DNA of 64,000 bases from Paraburkholderia nodosa DSM 21604 (GCF_000519185.1 NZ_JAFA01000033.1:1-64000); one strand, 5' to 3'. Counted from the stretch's first letter, positions 52,525-62,100 are shown. The notes: generated by a model not told the origin, from the letters alone. Translations and numbers: made by a program.

Positions 52525-53697
52525 ATGGCAATCCAACCCGAAGACGCTGATGCCGTGCTGGCAGTGCCAGTCACGACCGGCTACGCGCGCTACAGCACCG
52601 AGCCAGCGGACTGGTATGTCGCGCAATGCCTGCGTGAGCTGCTGGCAGGCGCTGGCTTGTCGAAAGACAGTCTCGACGGCCTGGCCGTTTCCAGCTTCAC
52701 GTTGACACCCGACCCGGTGGCCAGCCTGTCGCGCTCGTTGGGGCTGTCGTTGCGTTGGCTGGAATCCGTGCCTTTCGGCGGCGCCAGCGGCGTGATCGCG
52801 CTGCGCCGCGCGGCGCGGGCGGTGGAGGCTGGCGATGCGGAGGTCGTGGCCTGCATCGGCGCCGACGCCAACCCGCGCGGTGGTTTTGCCGGGCTGGCCA
52901 GCCGCTTCTCGTGGGCGGCCATGGACGCCGTTTATCCCTACGGAGCGGCGGGTCCGAACATGCCGTTCGCGCACCTGACCCGACGCTACATGGACGCCAC
53001 CGGCGCGACGCGAGCCGACTTCGGCCGCCTTTGCGTCTCGCAACGCGCCAATGCCAGTGCGGTCGCGCATGCGCTCTTGCGCGATCCTATCTCGCTCGAG
53101 GAATACCTCGACGCCCGGCCAATCGCCGAGCCTCTGCACAAGCTGGACGTCGTGATGCCGTGCGCGGGTGCGGAGGGCTTTCTGGTGATGCCGCGGCGGC
53201 GGGCCCTCCGTCTCGGCCTGCCGCACGCCCGCATCCGGTCGGTGGTCGAGCGCCACAACGCCTACGCCGACGATGAAGCCATCTTGCGAGGCGGCTGGGC
53301 CCAGGAGTGCAGCCGTTTATACCGCGAGGCCGGCGTCGGCTGCAGGGACATCGATGTGCTGGCCACCTACGACGACTACCCCGCGGTGGTGTTCCTGCAA
53401 CTGGAAGGGCTCGGCTTTTGCCCGCCCGGCGCCGCTGCGGCTTTTATTCAGTCACACGATCTGAGTTTCCGGGGCGACTTTCCGCACAACACAAGCGGCG
53501 GCCAGCTCGGCTGCGGACAGGCCGGTGCGGCCGGCGGCTATCTCGGGCTGGTGGAAGTCCTGCGACAGGTCACTGCGCAGGCCGGCGCCAATCAGGTGCG
53601 CGCTGCCCGCATCGGGCTCGCCAGCGGCTACGGCATGGCCGTGTACGACCGCTGCCTCGCGACTGGGGCGGCGATCATCGAAGGGGTCACGCCATGA
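52525..53697 (+). CDS. Thiolase-like protein (SCP-x type)
   Basis: The 390-residue protein has the thiolase fold with LRWLESVPFGGASGVIALRR in the place of the N-terminal catalytic Cys region, which has no Cys here, and a C-terminal HNTSGGQLGCGQAGAAGG with the usual Cys and His. Members of this SCP-x/PhlC-like branch commonly act with a DUF35 partner, encoded next with an ATGA overlap. It may cleave or form a C-C bond at an acyl-CoA or ketone. The missing Cys is typical for the branch and does not mean loss. Confidence 0.85.
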   Translation: MAIQPEDADAVLAVPVTTGYARYSTEPADWYVAQCLRELLAGAGLSKDSLDGLAVSSFTLTPDPVASLSRSLGLSLRWLESVPFGGASGVIALRRAARAVEAGDAEVVACIGADANPRGGFAGLASRFSWAAMDAVYPYGAAGPNMPFAHLTRRYMDATGATRADFGRLCVSQRANASAVAHALLRDPISLEEYLDARPIAEPLHKLDVVMPCAGAEGFLVMPRRRALRLGLPHARIRSVVERHNAYADDEAILRGGWAQECSRLYREAGVGCRDIDVLATYDDYPAVVFLQLEGLGFCPPGAAAAFIQSHDLSFRGDFPHNTSGGQLGCGQAGAAGGYLGLVEVLRQVTAQAGANQVRAARIGLASGYGMAVYDRCLATGAAIIEGVTP

Positions 53698-54128
53698 GCC
53701 ACTTGAGCCACGATGCTTCCTTTGCGCAATGCGGCTCGCTTGCCTGGCAAAGCATGGCGGCATCCACACCGTCGGGCGGCCTCGCGCTGCCGTGCTGCGC
53801 GCAGTGCGGCCACCAGTTCTATCCGCCGCAACGCTTTTGCCCGCGTTGCCTGCATGGGCACATCGACTTCGTGGCGGACAGCGGCGCGGCCGTGGTGCTG
53901 TCGGTGACGCGGCTGCACCACACGCTGGAGCCAGCCTTCGTCAGTTTGCTGCCTTTACATGTGGCGGCCGTTCGCACGGATTCCGATGTCACGCTCTTCG
54001 CGCTGGCCGACGACATGCTGGCCCCGGGCACCCGCGTGAGGGTCAGCCTGAGCCGTGAAGCATGGGCGCCCGCCGGTGTGCTGCGCGCCCGCTGCCTGGC
54101 ATCGCCGGAACACGGAGGTCCGGTATGA
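53694..54128 (+). CDS. DUF35 OB-fold/zinc-ribbon partner of the thiolase
   Basis: The 144-residue protein has a rubredoxin-like zinc ribbon (CCAQCG, then RFCPRC about 15 residues on) and an OB fold that usually binds acyl-CoA (LSVTRLHHTLEPAFVSLLPL). It overlaps both neighbours by ATGA. DUF35 proteins form complexes with SCP-x-type thiolases, as in PhlB/PhlC or steroid side-chain enzymes. Confidence 0.88.
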   Translation: MSHLSHDASFAQCGSLAWQSMAASTPSGGLALPCCAQCGHQFYPPQRFCPRCLHGHIDFVADSGAAVVLSVTRLHHTLEPAFVSLLPLHVAAVRTDSDVTLFALADDMLAPGTRVRVSLSREAWAPAGVLRARCLASPEHGGPV

Positions 54129-54880
54129 GCCATCTCCATCATGAAACCCAGCGTTTCGCGGGACGTACGGCCGTCGTGACCGGAGGTAGCGCGGGCATCG
54201 GACTGGCCGTCAGCGAGGCGCTGCTCGCGCAAGGCGCGCGCGTGATTGCCGCGGGGCTGGAGCCGTCCGCCAGTGCGCATCCGCGCCTCATCTCCTGCGT
54301 CGTGGACCTGTCGACGCCCGATGGCGTCCGCACGCTGGCGAGGCTCGCTCAGGCAGAGCAGGCCGACATCCTCGTCAACAACGCCGGCGTGGTGCGCAAC
54401 ACCCTGCTGGAAGACGTGGACGATGCCGAGTTCGACCTGATGATGACGCTCCACGTGCGCTGCGCCATGAAGCTGGCGCAGGCCTGCCTGCCGCACATGA
54501 AGGCACAGCGCTTCGGCCGCATCGTCAATGTGGCGTCGCGCGCGATCGTGGGCCTGGCCGGACGCACCGCCTATGGCGCGAGCAAGGCCGCGCTGGCCGC
54601 GATGACCCGCACGTGGGCGCTGGAATCCGGCCCGTCCGGCATCACGGTCAACACCGTGTCGCCGGGGCCCATCGTCACCGGCATGCTGACTCGCGACATC
54701 CCGGAGCACGGCGAACGCGCGCGGGCCCTGGCCGCTTCACTGCCGCTCCAGCGCCTCGGCCGCCCCGACGACGTAGCACGCGCGGTGCTCTTCTTTGCCG
54801 ATCCCGCAAACGGCTGGATCACGGGGCAGAACCTCTTTGTCTGTGGCGGGGGGAGCCTGGCCGCCTCTCTGGCGCTCTGA
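54125..54880 (+). CDS. SDR-family dehydrogenase/reductase (first)
   Basis: The 251-residue protein has TGGSAGIG near residue 20, NNAGVV near residue 85, a catalytic Ser in NVASRA and a normal YGASK pair, so it is a complete classical SDR. The C-terminal WITGQNLFVCGGG fits 3-oxoacyl-ACP-reductase-like members. ATGA overlap with the DUF35 gene. It probably acts on a hydroxyacyl or alcohol intermediate of the pathway. Confidence 0.9.
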   Translation: MSHLHHETQRFAGRTAVVTGGSAGIGLAVSEALLAQGARVIAAGLEPSASAHPRLISCVVDLSTPDGVRTLARLAQAEQADILVNNAGVVRNTLLEDVDDAEFDLMMTLHVRCAMKLAQACLPHMKAQRFGRIVNVASRAIVGLAGRTAYGASKAALAAMTRTWALESGPSGITVNTVSPGPIVTGMLTRDIPEHGERARALAASLPLQRLGRPDDVARAVLFFADPANGWITGQNLFVCGGGSLAASLAL

Positions 54881-54934
54881 GGCCTCCTAACCGCACTTCG
54901 TCCAAACCACCAGAAACAAACCGGAGACAACATC

Positions 54935-55348
54935 GTGAACCCGAGTCCTTCCTCGTCCATCGCAGGGATTCCGCCGCTAGAAGAAGTACTCCTAAATAGC
55001 GAAGACATGCCGTGGCGCCCCAAATCCCTGCCGGGCCTCTACGAAAAGATGCTGTGGCGCGACGACGCCACCGGCGCCTCCATCGCACTGATCCGGTTCG
55101 AGAAGGGCGTGTCGATACCCTTGCCGCACTCGCATGCATCGAACCAGTTCATGTTCTGCCTGCAGGGTCGCTACGAATACACGGCCACGCATGTGGTGTT
55201 GATGCCGGGGAGTTTCTACTGGAATCCCAAGGGGCACGTCCACGGCCCGACGCTCGCGCACGAAGACACCATCGTGGTGGAGATCTACGACGGTCCGCAC
55301 TATCCGCAGCAGCCGGGCTGGTACACGGATGAGCGCGATGCCCACTGA
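54935..55348 (+). CDS. Cupin protein, dihydroxyacetophenone dioxygenase-like
   Basis: The 137-residue single-domain cupin has PLPHSHASNQFMFCLQGRYE and PGSFYWNPKGHVHGP, with His and Glu-type metal ligands in the usual two motifs. The overall look resembles 2,4'-dihydroxyacetophenone dioxygenase-type cupins, which cleave C-C bonds of aryl ketones. It starts from a GTG and lies 54 bp after the SDR. A non-catalytic binding role cannot be excluded. Confidence 0.75.
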   Translation: MNPSPSSSIAGIPPLEEVLLNSEDMPWRPKSLPGLYEKMLWRDDATGASIALIRFEKGVSIPLPHSHASNQFMFCLQGRYEYTATHVVLMPGSFYWNPKGHVHGPTLAHEDTIVVEIYDGPHYPQQPGWYTDERDAH

Positions 55349-56471
55349 CCGCGAAAGTGCCGGCATGTCCGGCATCCCCACGCCCTCAAGCCATTGCGAG
55401 ACCGATCCGCAGGACCTGTGCGCAGCGGTTGGCGCGATCTTCGAGCGGCTCGGCGTAGCGGCTTCCGATGCCGCGTATGTCGCCGAGGCGCTGGTCGATG
55501 CCGACATGGAGGGCGTCCCCTCGCACGGCGTCATGCTTGTCCACATGTATGCGCAGCGCCTGCGCAGCGGATCCGTGACGGCGGCATCGCGGGCCGCCGT
55601 GGCCCATGACCACGGCGCCTGCGTGGTGCTCGACGCCGCCAATATGCTGGGCCAGCTTTCCGCGCGACAGGCAGTCGCGATCGCGAGGGAGCGGGCCGCT
55701 GAGCACGGCATCGGCGCCGTGGCGGTACGCAACGCCTTTCACTTCGGCGCGGCGGGACGGTATGCGAGGGCCCTGGCAAGCGATGGCTGCGTCGGCATCG
55801 CGATGTCCAACACGCGTCCGCTGATGCCCGCGCCGGGTGGCGCCCAGAGCGTGGTCGGCAACAACCCGCTGGCTATCGCGGTGCCCGGTGACGACGGCAT
55901 TCCGGTCGAACTCGATATGGCGATGAGCGCCAGCGCGATGGGCAAGATCCGGCTGGCCGCCGCCGCCGGCCGCGAGATTCCGGCTGGCTGGGCCACCGAC
56001 GCGCAAGGCGTGCCCACCACGGACGCGGCCGCTGCCATCGCCGGCATGCTGCTCCCGGCCGCCGGCCCCAAGGGCTTCGGCCTCGCCTTCATGGTCGACC
56101 TGCTGTGTGGCGGTCTGTCCGGCGGCGCCACCGGCGCGGCGGTGCAACCGCTCTATGGCGACAGCGCCATTCCCTACAACTGCGCGCACTTCTTCCTCGC
56201 GATCGATGTGGCGCATTTCCGCGAAACCGGCGCGTTCGCGCGCACCGTCAGCGACGCGGCGACCGCGGTGCGCGCCTCGCGGCGCGCACCCGGCACGGAA
56301 CGCCTGTACACCCCCGGCGAAACCGGCTGGGCGCGGCGTGCCGAATCCGGCGGCGCTTGCCGCGTCGAGCGGCCGGTGCTGATCGAACTCGCCGCCCTGG
56401 CGCGTGCGCTCCCGGCCGCGCTGCCTCCTTCTATTGCCAACCTTGTCAACGATACGGACCTGACAGCATGA
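55329..56471 (+). CDS. Ldh-family (malate/L-lactate/ureidoglycolate-type) dehydrogenase
   Basis: The 380-residue protein belongs to the type-2 malate/lactate dehydrogenase family: ADMEGVPSHGVMLVHMY with the conserved His near residue 67, NAFHFGAAGRYAR, GNNPLAIAVP and GPKGFGLAFMVDLLCGGLSG. These use NAD(P) on 2-hydroxyacids. It overlaps the cupin end by 20 bp and the next gene by ATGA. Other starts at 55338 or 55365 are possible. Confidence 0.88.
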   Translation: MSAMPTDRESAGMSGIPTPSSHCETDPQDLCAAVGAIFERLGVAASDAAYVAEALVDADMEGVPSHGVMLVHMYAQRLRSGSVTAASRAAVAHDHGACVVLDAANMLGQLSARQAVAIARERAAEHGIGAVAVRNAFHFGAAGRYARALASDGCVGIAMSNTRPLMPAPGGAQSVVGNNPLAIAVPGDDGIPVELDMAMSASAMGKIRLAAAAGREIPAGWATDAQGVPTTDAAAAIAGMLLPAAGPKGFGLAFMVDLLCGGLSGGATGAAVQPLYGDSAIPYNCAHFFLAIDVAHFRETGAFARTVSDAATAVRASRRAPGTERLYTPGETGWARRAESGGACRVERPVLIELAALARALPAALPPSIANLVNDTDLTA

Positions 56472-56866
56472 AAACGCAAATTCTCACCGGCGAACTGCGC
56501 AAGCCCAACGGCCACTTCTCGCAGGCCACCACCATCGAGGCTAGCGGCAAGCTGGTCTTCATCTCCGGCATGACGGCGCGCCGGCCCGACGGCTCGATCG
56601 CCGGCATCGGCGATGTCGTAACCCAGACCCGCCAGGTCTGCGAGAACCTGAGCGCCGCCATGAAAGCCGCCGGCGGCACGCTCGACGACATCTGTCGCGT
56701 CGACGTGTACGTGCGCAACATCGAGCATTTCGACCGCATCCACGACGTGCGCCGCGAGTTTTTCCGGGCGCCGCTGCCGGCTTCGACCATGGTCGAGGTC
56801 AGCAAGCTGGTCTCGCCGGAATACCTGATCGAGATCAGCGCGATCGCGGTTCTGCCGCACGCCTGA
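56468..56866 (+). CDS. RidA-family protein
   Basis: The 132-residue protein has the RidA/YjgF fold: GKLVFISGMTARRPDGS, TRQVCENLSAAMKAAGGTLD, VDVYVRNIEHF and TMVEVSKLVSPEYLIEISAI. The arginine of the canonical R(I/V)-x-V-x-V deaminase site is not clear (EVSKLV here). RidA proteins remove reactive enamine/imine groups, and AmnD-type members deaminate 2-aminomuconate in ring cleavage. It is part of the ATGA-linked operon. Confidence 0.87.
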   Translation: MKTQILTGELRKPNGHFSQATTIEASGKLVFISGMTARRPDGSIAGIGDVVTQTRQVCENLSAAMKAAGGTLDDICRVDVYVRNIEHFDRIHDVRREFFRAPLPASTMVEVSKLVSPEYLIEISAIAVLPHA

Positions 56867-56888
56867 GCCACGTATCGGAGTCCGAATC

Positions 56889-57806
56889 ATGCGATTTGCA
56901 AGTTTCATCTACGACGGCCAGGCGCGCATCGGGGTGGTCGAAGGCGAGCAGGTTGCCCTGCTGCCGCTGTCCATGGGCGACCTGCGCGATGTGATCACCG
57001 GTGGCCAGGACGCGCTGTGCAGCATCGTCAGCGCGTTGTGCGACGGCACGCTGGAGTGCATCGCACTCGATGGCCTGCGCCTGCTGCCGCCACTGCAGCG
57101 CCTGCAGCGCGACGTGCTTTGCGTCGGCTGGAACTACTGGGACCACTTTCTGGAAGGCGAGGGCAAGCGTGAAGGGCAGGAGGTGCCTCGTCCGGAAGCC
57201 CCGACCTTCTTCACCAAGAGCCCGCACACCCTGATCGGGCCGCGCGACGACATCGCCTTCGATCCGCGTATCTCGGCCAAATGGGATTACGAGGCCGAAC
57301 TGGCGCTGGTGATCGGCGCCGACGGCCGCGGCATTTCTGCGGATGACGCCATGCGGCACGTCTGGGGCTATTGCCTCGCGAACGACATTTCGCAGCGCGA
57401 CCTGCAACGCCGTCACGGCGGCCAGTGGCTGAAGGGCAAGAGCATCGACAGCACCATGCCGTTGGGGCCCTTCCTGGTGACCGCCGATGAGATCGACCCG
57501 CGCGAAGTGCGGCTGCAATGCCTCGTGAACGGCGAGCTGCTGCAGGACGCGTCGGTGTCGCAGATGGCTTTCGCCATTCCCGAACTGATCGCGGAGCTGT
57601 CGTTCGGTATGACGCTGCATGCGGGCGACCTCGTTCTGACCGGCACGCCGGCGGGCGTGGGCAACGCACGCGAGCCGCAGGTGTTCCTGCAAGCCGGCGA
57701 CGTCGTGACCGTGCGCGGTACGGGCCTGGGCGAACTGGTCAACCGGGTGGTCGAGACCGACCTGTATGGGGAATCGAGTGTCACGGACATGCGGAGGCGC
57801 CCATGA
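56889..57806 (+). CDS. Fumarylacetoacetate hydrolase-family protein
   Basis: The 305-residue protein is a FAH-family enzyme, which includes hydratases, decarboxylases and C-C hydrolases of meta-cleavage products. Recognisable parts: VGWNYWDHFLEGEG, FFTKSPHTLIGPRD, WDYEAELALVIG (acidic metal ligands) and the lysine of LKGKSIDSTMPLGP, ending LTGTPAGVGNAREPQVF. The ring cleavage product of the VOC dioxygenase encoded downstream is the likely substrate chain. Confidence 0.9.
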   Translation: MRFASFIYDGQARIGVVEGEQVALLPLSMGDLRDVITGGQDALCSIVSALCDGTLECIALDGLRLLPPLQRLQRDVLCVGWNYWDHFLEGEGKREGQEVPRPEAPTFFTKSPHTLIGPRDDIAFDPRISAKWDYEAELALVIGADGRGISADDAMRHVWGYCLANDISQRDLQRRHGGQWLKGKSIDSTMPLGPFLVTADEIDPREVRLQCLVNGELLQDASVSQMAFAIPELIAELSFGMTLHAGDLVLTGTPAGVGNAREPQVFLQAGDVVTVRGTGLGELVNRVVETDLYGESSVTDMRRRP

Positions 57807-58558
57807 AAGCCAGTTTCGATGCGAGCGGCGACGTGATCGTCATCACGGGCGGCGCCAACGGCATCGGCGCGGCGCTCGCGCGTGCCTGCGCCGGGGCGGG
57901 GGCAACGGTGGTCGTCTGCGACGTGGACGAGCGCGCCGCGGCGGCGTTGCTGGCCGCCGAGCCGCGCCTGCGGTTTGTCCGCCTCGATGTCAGCGACCGC
58001 GATGCCGTGATGGCCGCCATGCAGTCGATCGAGAACGAGCATGGCCGCATCGACGGTCTGGTCTGCGGCGCGGCGGTGCAGCCGCGCCGGGCTGTGCATG
58101 ACACGGCGCCGGCCGACTGGCAGCGCACGCTCGGCATCAACCTCGACGGCGTGGTGTGGTGCTACCAGGCGGCGCTGCCCGGCATGATCCGCCGCCGGCG
58201 CGGCAGCGTGCTGGCCTTCTCGTCGGGGCTGGCGCACAGCGGCTGGGCCGAGTCCGCCGCCTATGCCGCCAGCAAGGGCGCCCTGGTGGCCTTCATCAAG
58301 AGCGCCGCGAAGGAGGTGGCCCGGCACCGGGTGCGCGTCAACCTGATCGCCCCCGGCGTCATCGACACGCCCCAGTACCGCCATGCCAATGCCGGAAGCG
58401 ACGACGCGCACTGGGCGGCCACGCTCGGGGTCGGCCAGCCGGAAGACGTCACGGGGCCGCTGATGTTCCTGCTATCCGATGCCGCCACCATGACCGCGTC
58501 GGTGCTCAGCCGGGACTATGCCTGGCACGCCAGCGAACCAGCGGGGCGCGAGCAATGA
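57803..58558 (+). CDS. SDR-family dehydrogenase/reductase (second)
   Basis: The 251-residue protein has TGGANGIG near residue 16, FSSGLAHSG for the Ser, and YAASKGALVAF with a proper YxxxK. It is a normal classical SDR. ATGA overlap with the FAH-family gene. It acts at an unidentified oxidation or reduction step. Confidence 0.9.
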   Translation: MKASFDASGDVIVITGGANGIGAALARACAGAGATVVVCDVDERAAAALLAAEPRLRFVRLDVSDRDAVMAAMQSIENEHGRIDGLVCGAAVQPRRAVHDTAPADWQRTLGINLDGVVWCYQAALPGMIRRRRGSVLAFSSGLAHSGWAESAAYAASKGALVAFIKSAAKEVARHRVRVNLIAPGVIDTPQYRHANAGSDDAHWAATLGVGQPEDVTGPLMFLLSDAATMTASVLSRDYAWHASEPAGREQ

Positions 58559-58580
58559 CATTCACCGGAGAACAACAACC

Positions 58581-60161
58581 ATGCAGCCTGTACTGATCGT
58601 TGGCGCGGGGCCGATCGGGCTGACCACGGCGCTCGGCCTCGCCTGCTACGGCATTCCCTTTCTGCTGTTCGAGGAAGACGGCAGCCTGTCGCTCGATACC
58701 AAGGCCGGCACGCTGCTGACGCGCACGCTGGAAGCGTTTCGCCGTTATGGCGTCGCCGATGCGGTGCTGGAGCGCGCGCTTCGGGTCGAAGAGATCGGCG
58801 AGATCGCACGGGAGAGCAATCTCTCGCAGTCGTCCGTGCGTACGGCCGTGCTGCGCGACGAGACGCGCTACCCGTTCGTCGTCAACCTGCCGCAGCACCA
58901 TCTCGAGCCGATCCTGCGCGACGCGGTGGAGCGGGTGCCGCAAGGCCGCGTGCTGATGCAGCACCGCCTGGTGTCGTTCGACTCCGGCGCCAGCGGTGTG
59001 CAAGCCGTCTTCGACACGCCGGATGGCCCGCAGCGCTTCGAGGGCAGCTACCTGCTGGCGTGCGACGGCGGCCGCAGCACGGTGCGCGCGCAATGCGGCG
59101 TTCCGGTGGTCGGCACGTCGCTCGATGTGCGCTACATGCTGGTGGATCTCAAGGTCGACCTCGATGTGGCCAATCCGCGGGACTATCCCTATCTCGCGTA
59201 CTTCTCGGATGCGCAGGAGTGGATGATCCTGGTGCGGCAGCCGCACTGCTGGCGCTTCCTGTATCCGCTCGCCAGCGACGCGGACGAACCCACCGACGAG
59301 GCGCTGCGCAGCAAGGTGCTGCGCTTCATCGGCAAGGTCGACAAGGTCGAGTTGCTGGGGCGGGTGACCTACCGTGTGCACCACCGCATTGCGCGCCAGT
59401 GGCGGCGCGACCGCGTGTTCCTGATGGGCGACGCTGCGCATCTGATAACGCCGATGTGGGCGCTCGGCCTCAATACCGGCGTGCTGGATGCCATCAGCCT
59501 GCCATGGCGCCTCGCGTGGGTGCTGCGCGGCTGGGCCGACAGCAGCCTGCTGGACGGCTACGAGCGCGAACAGCGCCCGGTCGCGGCGGAAGGCGCCGGC
59601 GAAATGGCGGAGGCCGCGCGCCGCCACATGGCCATGCAGGACGGAGCGAGTTCCACCGCAGCGCTGCATGACTGGGGCAACGCCTATACGCGCACGCTGC
59701 TGGGCGTGCGGCTCGACATCAGCGGCAGCGGCGACTGGTCGATGATCCGCACGGAAGCCGAGCCGCCGCCGCTGCAAGTCGGCGAGCGCATTCCGGACTT
59801 CCTGCTGCATGGTCCGGCCGGGCGGCCAGTCCGGGTCCACGACCTGGTCGACGGCAATTTCCTCGCGCTGTACTTCGACGACGTGCGCCGCCAGCCGCAG
59901 ATTCCACACAACACGTCCCCCGCCTTGCGTCACTTCGTGGTGTCGCGGTGGGACGCTCCCCTCGACTCCGGCCTGCGCGACCGCTCGCTGCTCGATGTCG
60001 GCAACCATCTGCGCGAGCGTCTCGGCGTGGCGGACGGCACGCTGGTACTGGTTCGGCCCGACGACCATGTCGCCGCCATCGTGCCGATCGCGCCGCAACG
60101 TGCCGAAGACCTCTATGCATCCATCGTCGGCGCGCGCGTGCCGCAAGGGAGTTCGCAATGA
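58581..60161 (+). CDS. FAD-dependent aromatic monooxygenase
   Basis: The 526-residue protein has the GxGxxG FAD motif at the very start (VLIVGAGPIGLTTALGL), the DG motif in LLACDGGRSTVRAQCG, and the second FAD motif RVFLMGDAAHLITPMWALG. The C-terminal thioredoxin-like domain is the one found in PheA/MhpA-type phenol hydroxylases. It hydroxylates an aromatic ring with NAD(P)H and O2, feeding the VOC dioxygenase. The ATG at 58581 gives a full FAD motif; the earlier in-frame start overlaps the SDR end. Confidence 0.93.
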   Translation: MQPVLIVGAGPIGLTTALGLACYGIPFLLFEEDGSLSLDTKAGTLLTRTLEAFRRYGVADAVLERALRVEEIGEIARESNLSQSSVRTAVLRDETRYPFVVNLPQHHLEPILRDAVERVPQGRVLMQHRLVSFDSGASGVQAVFDTPDGPQRFEGSYLLACDGGRSTVRAQCGVPVVGTSLDVRYMLVDLKVDLDVANPRDYPYLAYFSDAQEWMILVRQPHCWRFLYPLASDADEPTDEALRSKVLRFIGKVDKVELLGRVTYRVHHRIARQWRRDRVFLMGDAAHLITPMWALGLNTGVLDAISLPWRLAWVLRGWADSSLLDGYEREQRPVAAEGAGEMAEAARRHMAMQDGASSTAALHDWGNAYTRTLLGVRLDISGSGDWSMIRTEAEPPPLQVGERIPDFLLHGPAGRPVRVHDLVDGNFLALYFDDVRRQPQIPHNTSPALRHFVVSRWDAPLDSGLRDRSLLDVGNHLRERLGVADGTLVLVRPDDHVAAIVPIAPQRAEDLYASIVGARVPQGSSQ

Positions 60162-61084
60162 TCCATGGACCCAGCGTGCTTGGCCTGAACGGCTTTGGCC
60201 TGGAAGTACCGGACCTGGGCGCCGCCCGGGCCTTCTACGAGACGTTCGGGCTCGAAGCCTCGACGCTGCAGCCTGGCGTGCTGCGCATGCGCTCGCCGGG
60301 CCGCAGCAACGACGAACTGGTCTTGTCGGCCGGCGCGGGCAAGCGGCTGCATCACGTGTCTTTCTACTTTGATCCGCTGCAGCGCGCGGCCTTCATCGAG
60401 AAGCTGACACAGGCCGGACTCGACGTCCTGGAGCAGGCGCCGCCCGGGGGCCATCGCGACGGCCTGTGGTTCCAGGACCCGTGGGGCACCTGGATTCACC
60501 TCAGCCCGCATCTGCCGGTGTCGCTCGCAGAGCCGGCCGCCGATGCTTTGCTGAGCCGAGCGGTGGACGTCGCGGCGTGGCAGGCACTGGAAGGCGGGCG
60601 ACCGCCGCTCAAGTTAGGCCATGTGCTGATCTTCACCCCCGACCTGGCAAGCGCGGAGCGCTTCCTGTGCGAGACGCTCGGCCTGCGTGTGGCCGACAGG
60701 GCAGTCGGGAAGGTGAGCTTCCTCGCCGCGGGCGAGGGCGTGATCGACCACCACTGCTTCGGGTTGATCGCCAGTACGCATCGCGGTTTCCAGCATGCCA
60801 GCTTCCAGGTGGGCGGGATCGACGACATCGGCCTCGGTGCCTGGCGCATGCGCGAGGCGGGTTACCGGGACAGCTTCGGCCCGGGACGGCATGCGCTGGC
60901 GTCGAACCTGTTCCAGTACGTGCGGGATCCGTGGGGTAGCTGGGTGGAGTACTACGCCGACATGGACAAGATCAGCGACCAATGGGTCAGCCGGGACTGG
61001 ACGGTCCTGCCGTACATCTGGGGACCGACGTGGTCGCCGGAATTCTGGGGAGGGGAGATGAATGCCAACCTGGAGCCACGGTGA
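60158..61084 (+). CDS. VOC-family extradiol-type dioxygenase
   Basis: The 308-residue protein has two vicinal-oxygen-chelate modules. The metal site in the second is seen as His in KLGHVLIFTPD, His in GFQHASFQV and Glu in GSWVEYYADMD, the 2-His-1-Glu triad of type I extradiol dioxygenases. It overlaps the monooxygenase stop by ATGA. It probably opens the ring made by the monooxygenase. Confidence 0.9.
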   Translation: MIHGPSVLGLNGFGLEVPDLGAARAFYETFGLEASTLQPGVLRMRSPGRSNDELVLSAGAGKRLHHVSFYFDPLQRAAFIEKLTQAGLDVLEQAPPGGHRDGLWFQDPWGTWIHLSPHLPVSLAEPAADALLSRAVDVAAWQALEGGRPPLKLGHVLIFTPDLASAERFLCETLGLRVADRAVGKVSFLAAGEGVIDHHCFGLIASTHRGFQHASFQVGGIDDIGLGAWRMREAGYRDSFGPGRHALASNLFQYVRDPWGSWVEYYADMDKISDQWVSRDWTVLPYIWGPTWSPEFWGGEMNANLEPR

Positions 61085-61121
61085 CCCCGCACATGGTTTG
61101 ACGGGAGACGAAGGAAAACCC

Positions 61122-62048
61122 ATGTCCTCAATCGCACTGGATGTCCATGCCCACCTCGTGCCGGCCAGCACAGCGGCATTGCCGCCATTGGACGGTGTCG
61201 TCAGGCGGCCTGCCGACCGTGTGATGGTGATCGACGGTCAGCCGCTCATGGCCATGGACCTGTACTGCCCCGAACGGCTGCTTGCCTGGATGGAGGCCAA
61301 CGGCGTGCAGCGTGCGCTGGTTTCGGTGCCGCCGCCGCTCTACCGGCAGCACCTGGACGCCGTCGCCGCCCACGCCTGGGCCTGTTACCTCAACGATGGG
61401 CTGCTCGAGATCGCCACTCGCCACAGCGTCCGGCTGGGCGCCTTGCTGCACTTGCCGATGGAGCACCCGGCGGTGGCGCAGGCGTTGGCCGCGTGCTACG
61501 GCGAGTCGGCTCACGCGGGTTTCGCGCTGGCGGCAGGAGGCGTGGATGCCGTCGATTACGGCGATCCGGCGCACCGCCCGCTGTGGGAGCGGCTGGACGC
61601 GCAGGGCGCCTTCGTCTTCCTCCATCCGGCGCACTGTTGCGACGGCAGGCTCACGCGGCATTACATGGAGAACTTGCTTGGCAATCCTTACGAGACCGCA
61701 GTCGCGGCGGCGCAGCTGGTGATGGCGGATGTTCCGAGGCGCTACCCTCGCATCCGCTTCTGCCTGGCGCACGCTGGCGGCATGTTCCCGGCGGTGTGCG
61801 GACGGTTGCAGCGCGGCCTCGACTCCGGGCGTCCGGGGGTGCCCGCACAGATCGAGCCGCCCTTGCAGGCAGCGAGGCGCTTCTTCGCCGACTGCATTGC
61901 GCACCAGCCCGCCGGCCTGCGGCTGGCACAGGAAGTATTCGGCCGCTCCCACGTGCTGTTCGGGTCGGACTGGCCGTTTCCCATGGGCATCCCCTCGCCG
62001 GGCACGGATGACACCGTGCGCGTGTGGAGGCAAAGCTCCGCGCCGTAA
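61122..62048 (+). CDS. Amidohydrolase-2 family protein, ACMSD-like
   Basis: The 308-residue protein is a metal-dependent TIM-barrel: DVHAH metal motif at the start, His in FLHPAHC, His in LAHAGGMFP and Asp in FGSDWPF. ACMSD-like decarboxylases and hydratases have the same set. The protein stops soon after GSDWPFPMG, so the last helices (about 25-30 residues) look missing compared with the family. This may be a recent truncation. GAAGG precedes the ATG at 61122. Confidence 0.85.
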   Translation: MSSIALDVHAHLVPASTAALPPLDGVVRRPADRVMVIDGQPLMAMDLYCPERLLAWMEANGVQRALVSVPPPLYRQHLDAVAAHAWACYLNDGLLEIATRHSVRLGALLHLPMEHPAVAQALAACYGESAHAGFALAAGGVDAVDYGDPAHRPLWERLDAQGAFVFLHPAHCCDGRLTRHYMENLLGNPYETAVAAAQLVMADVPRRYPRIRFCLAHAGGMFPAVCGRLQRGLDSGRPGVPAQIEPPLQAARRFFADCIAHQPAGLRLAQEVFGRSHVLFGSDWPFPMGIPSPGTDDTVRVWRQSSAP

Positions 62049-62100
62049 CAACCCGGCGCCCACACCACAAAAGGCAGAGACCGAGAACCAAGGAGATAAC

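Noticed and set aside
58506..60158. A 550-codon minus-strand frame
   Set aside because: It is antisense to the FAD monooxygenase, whose FAD motifs are complete.
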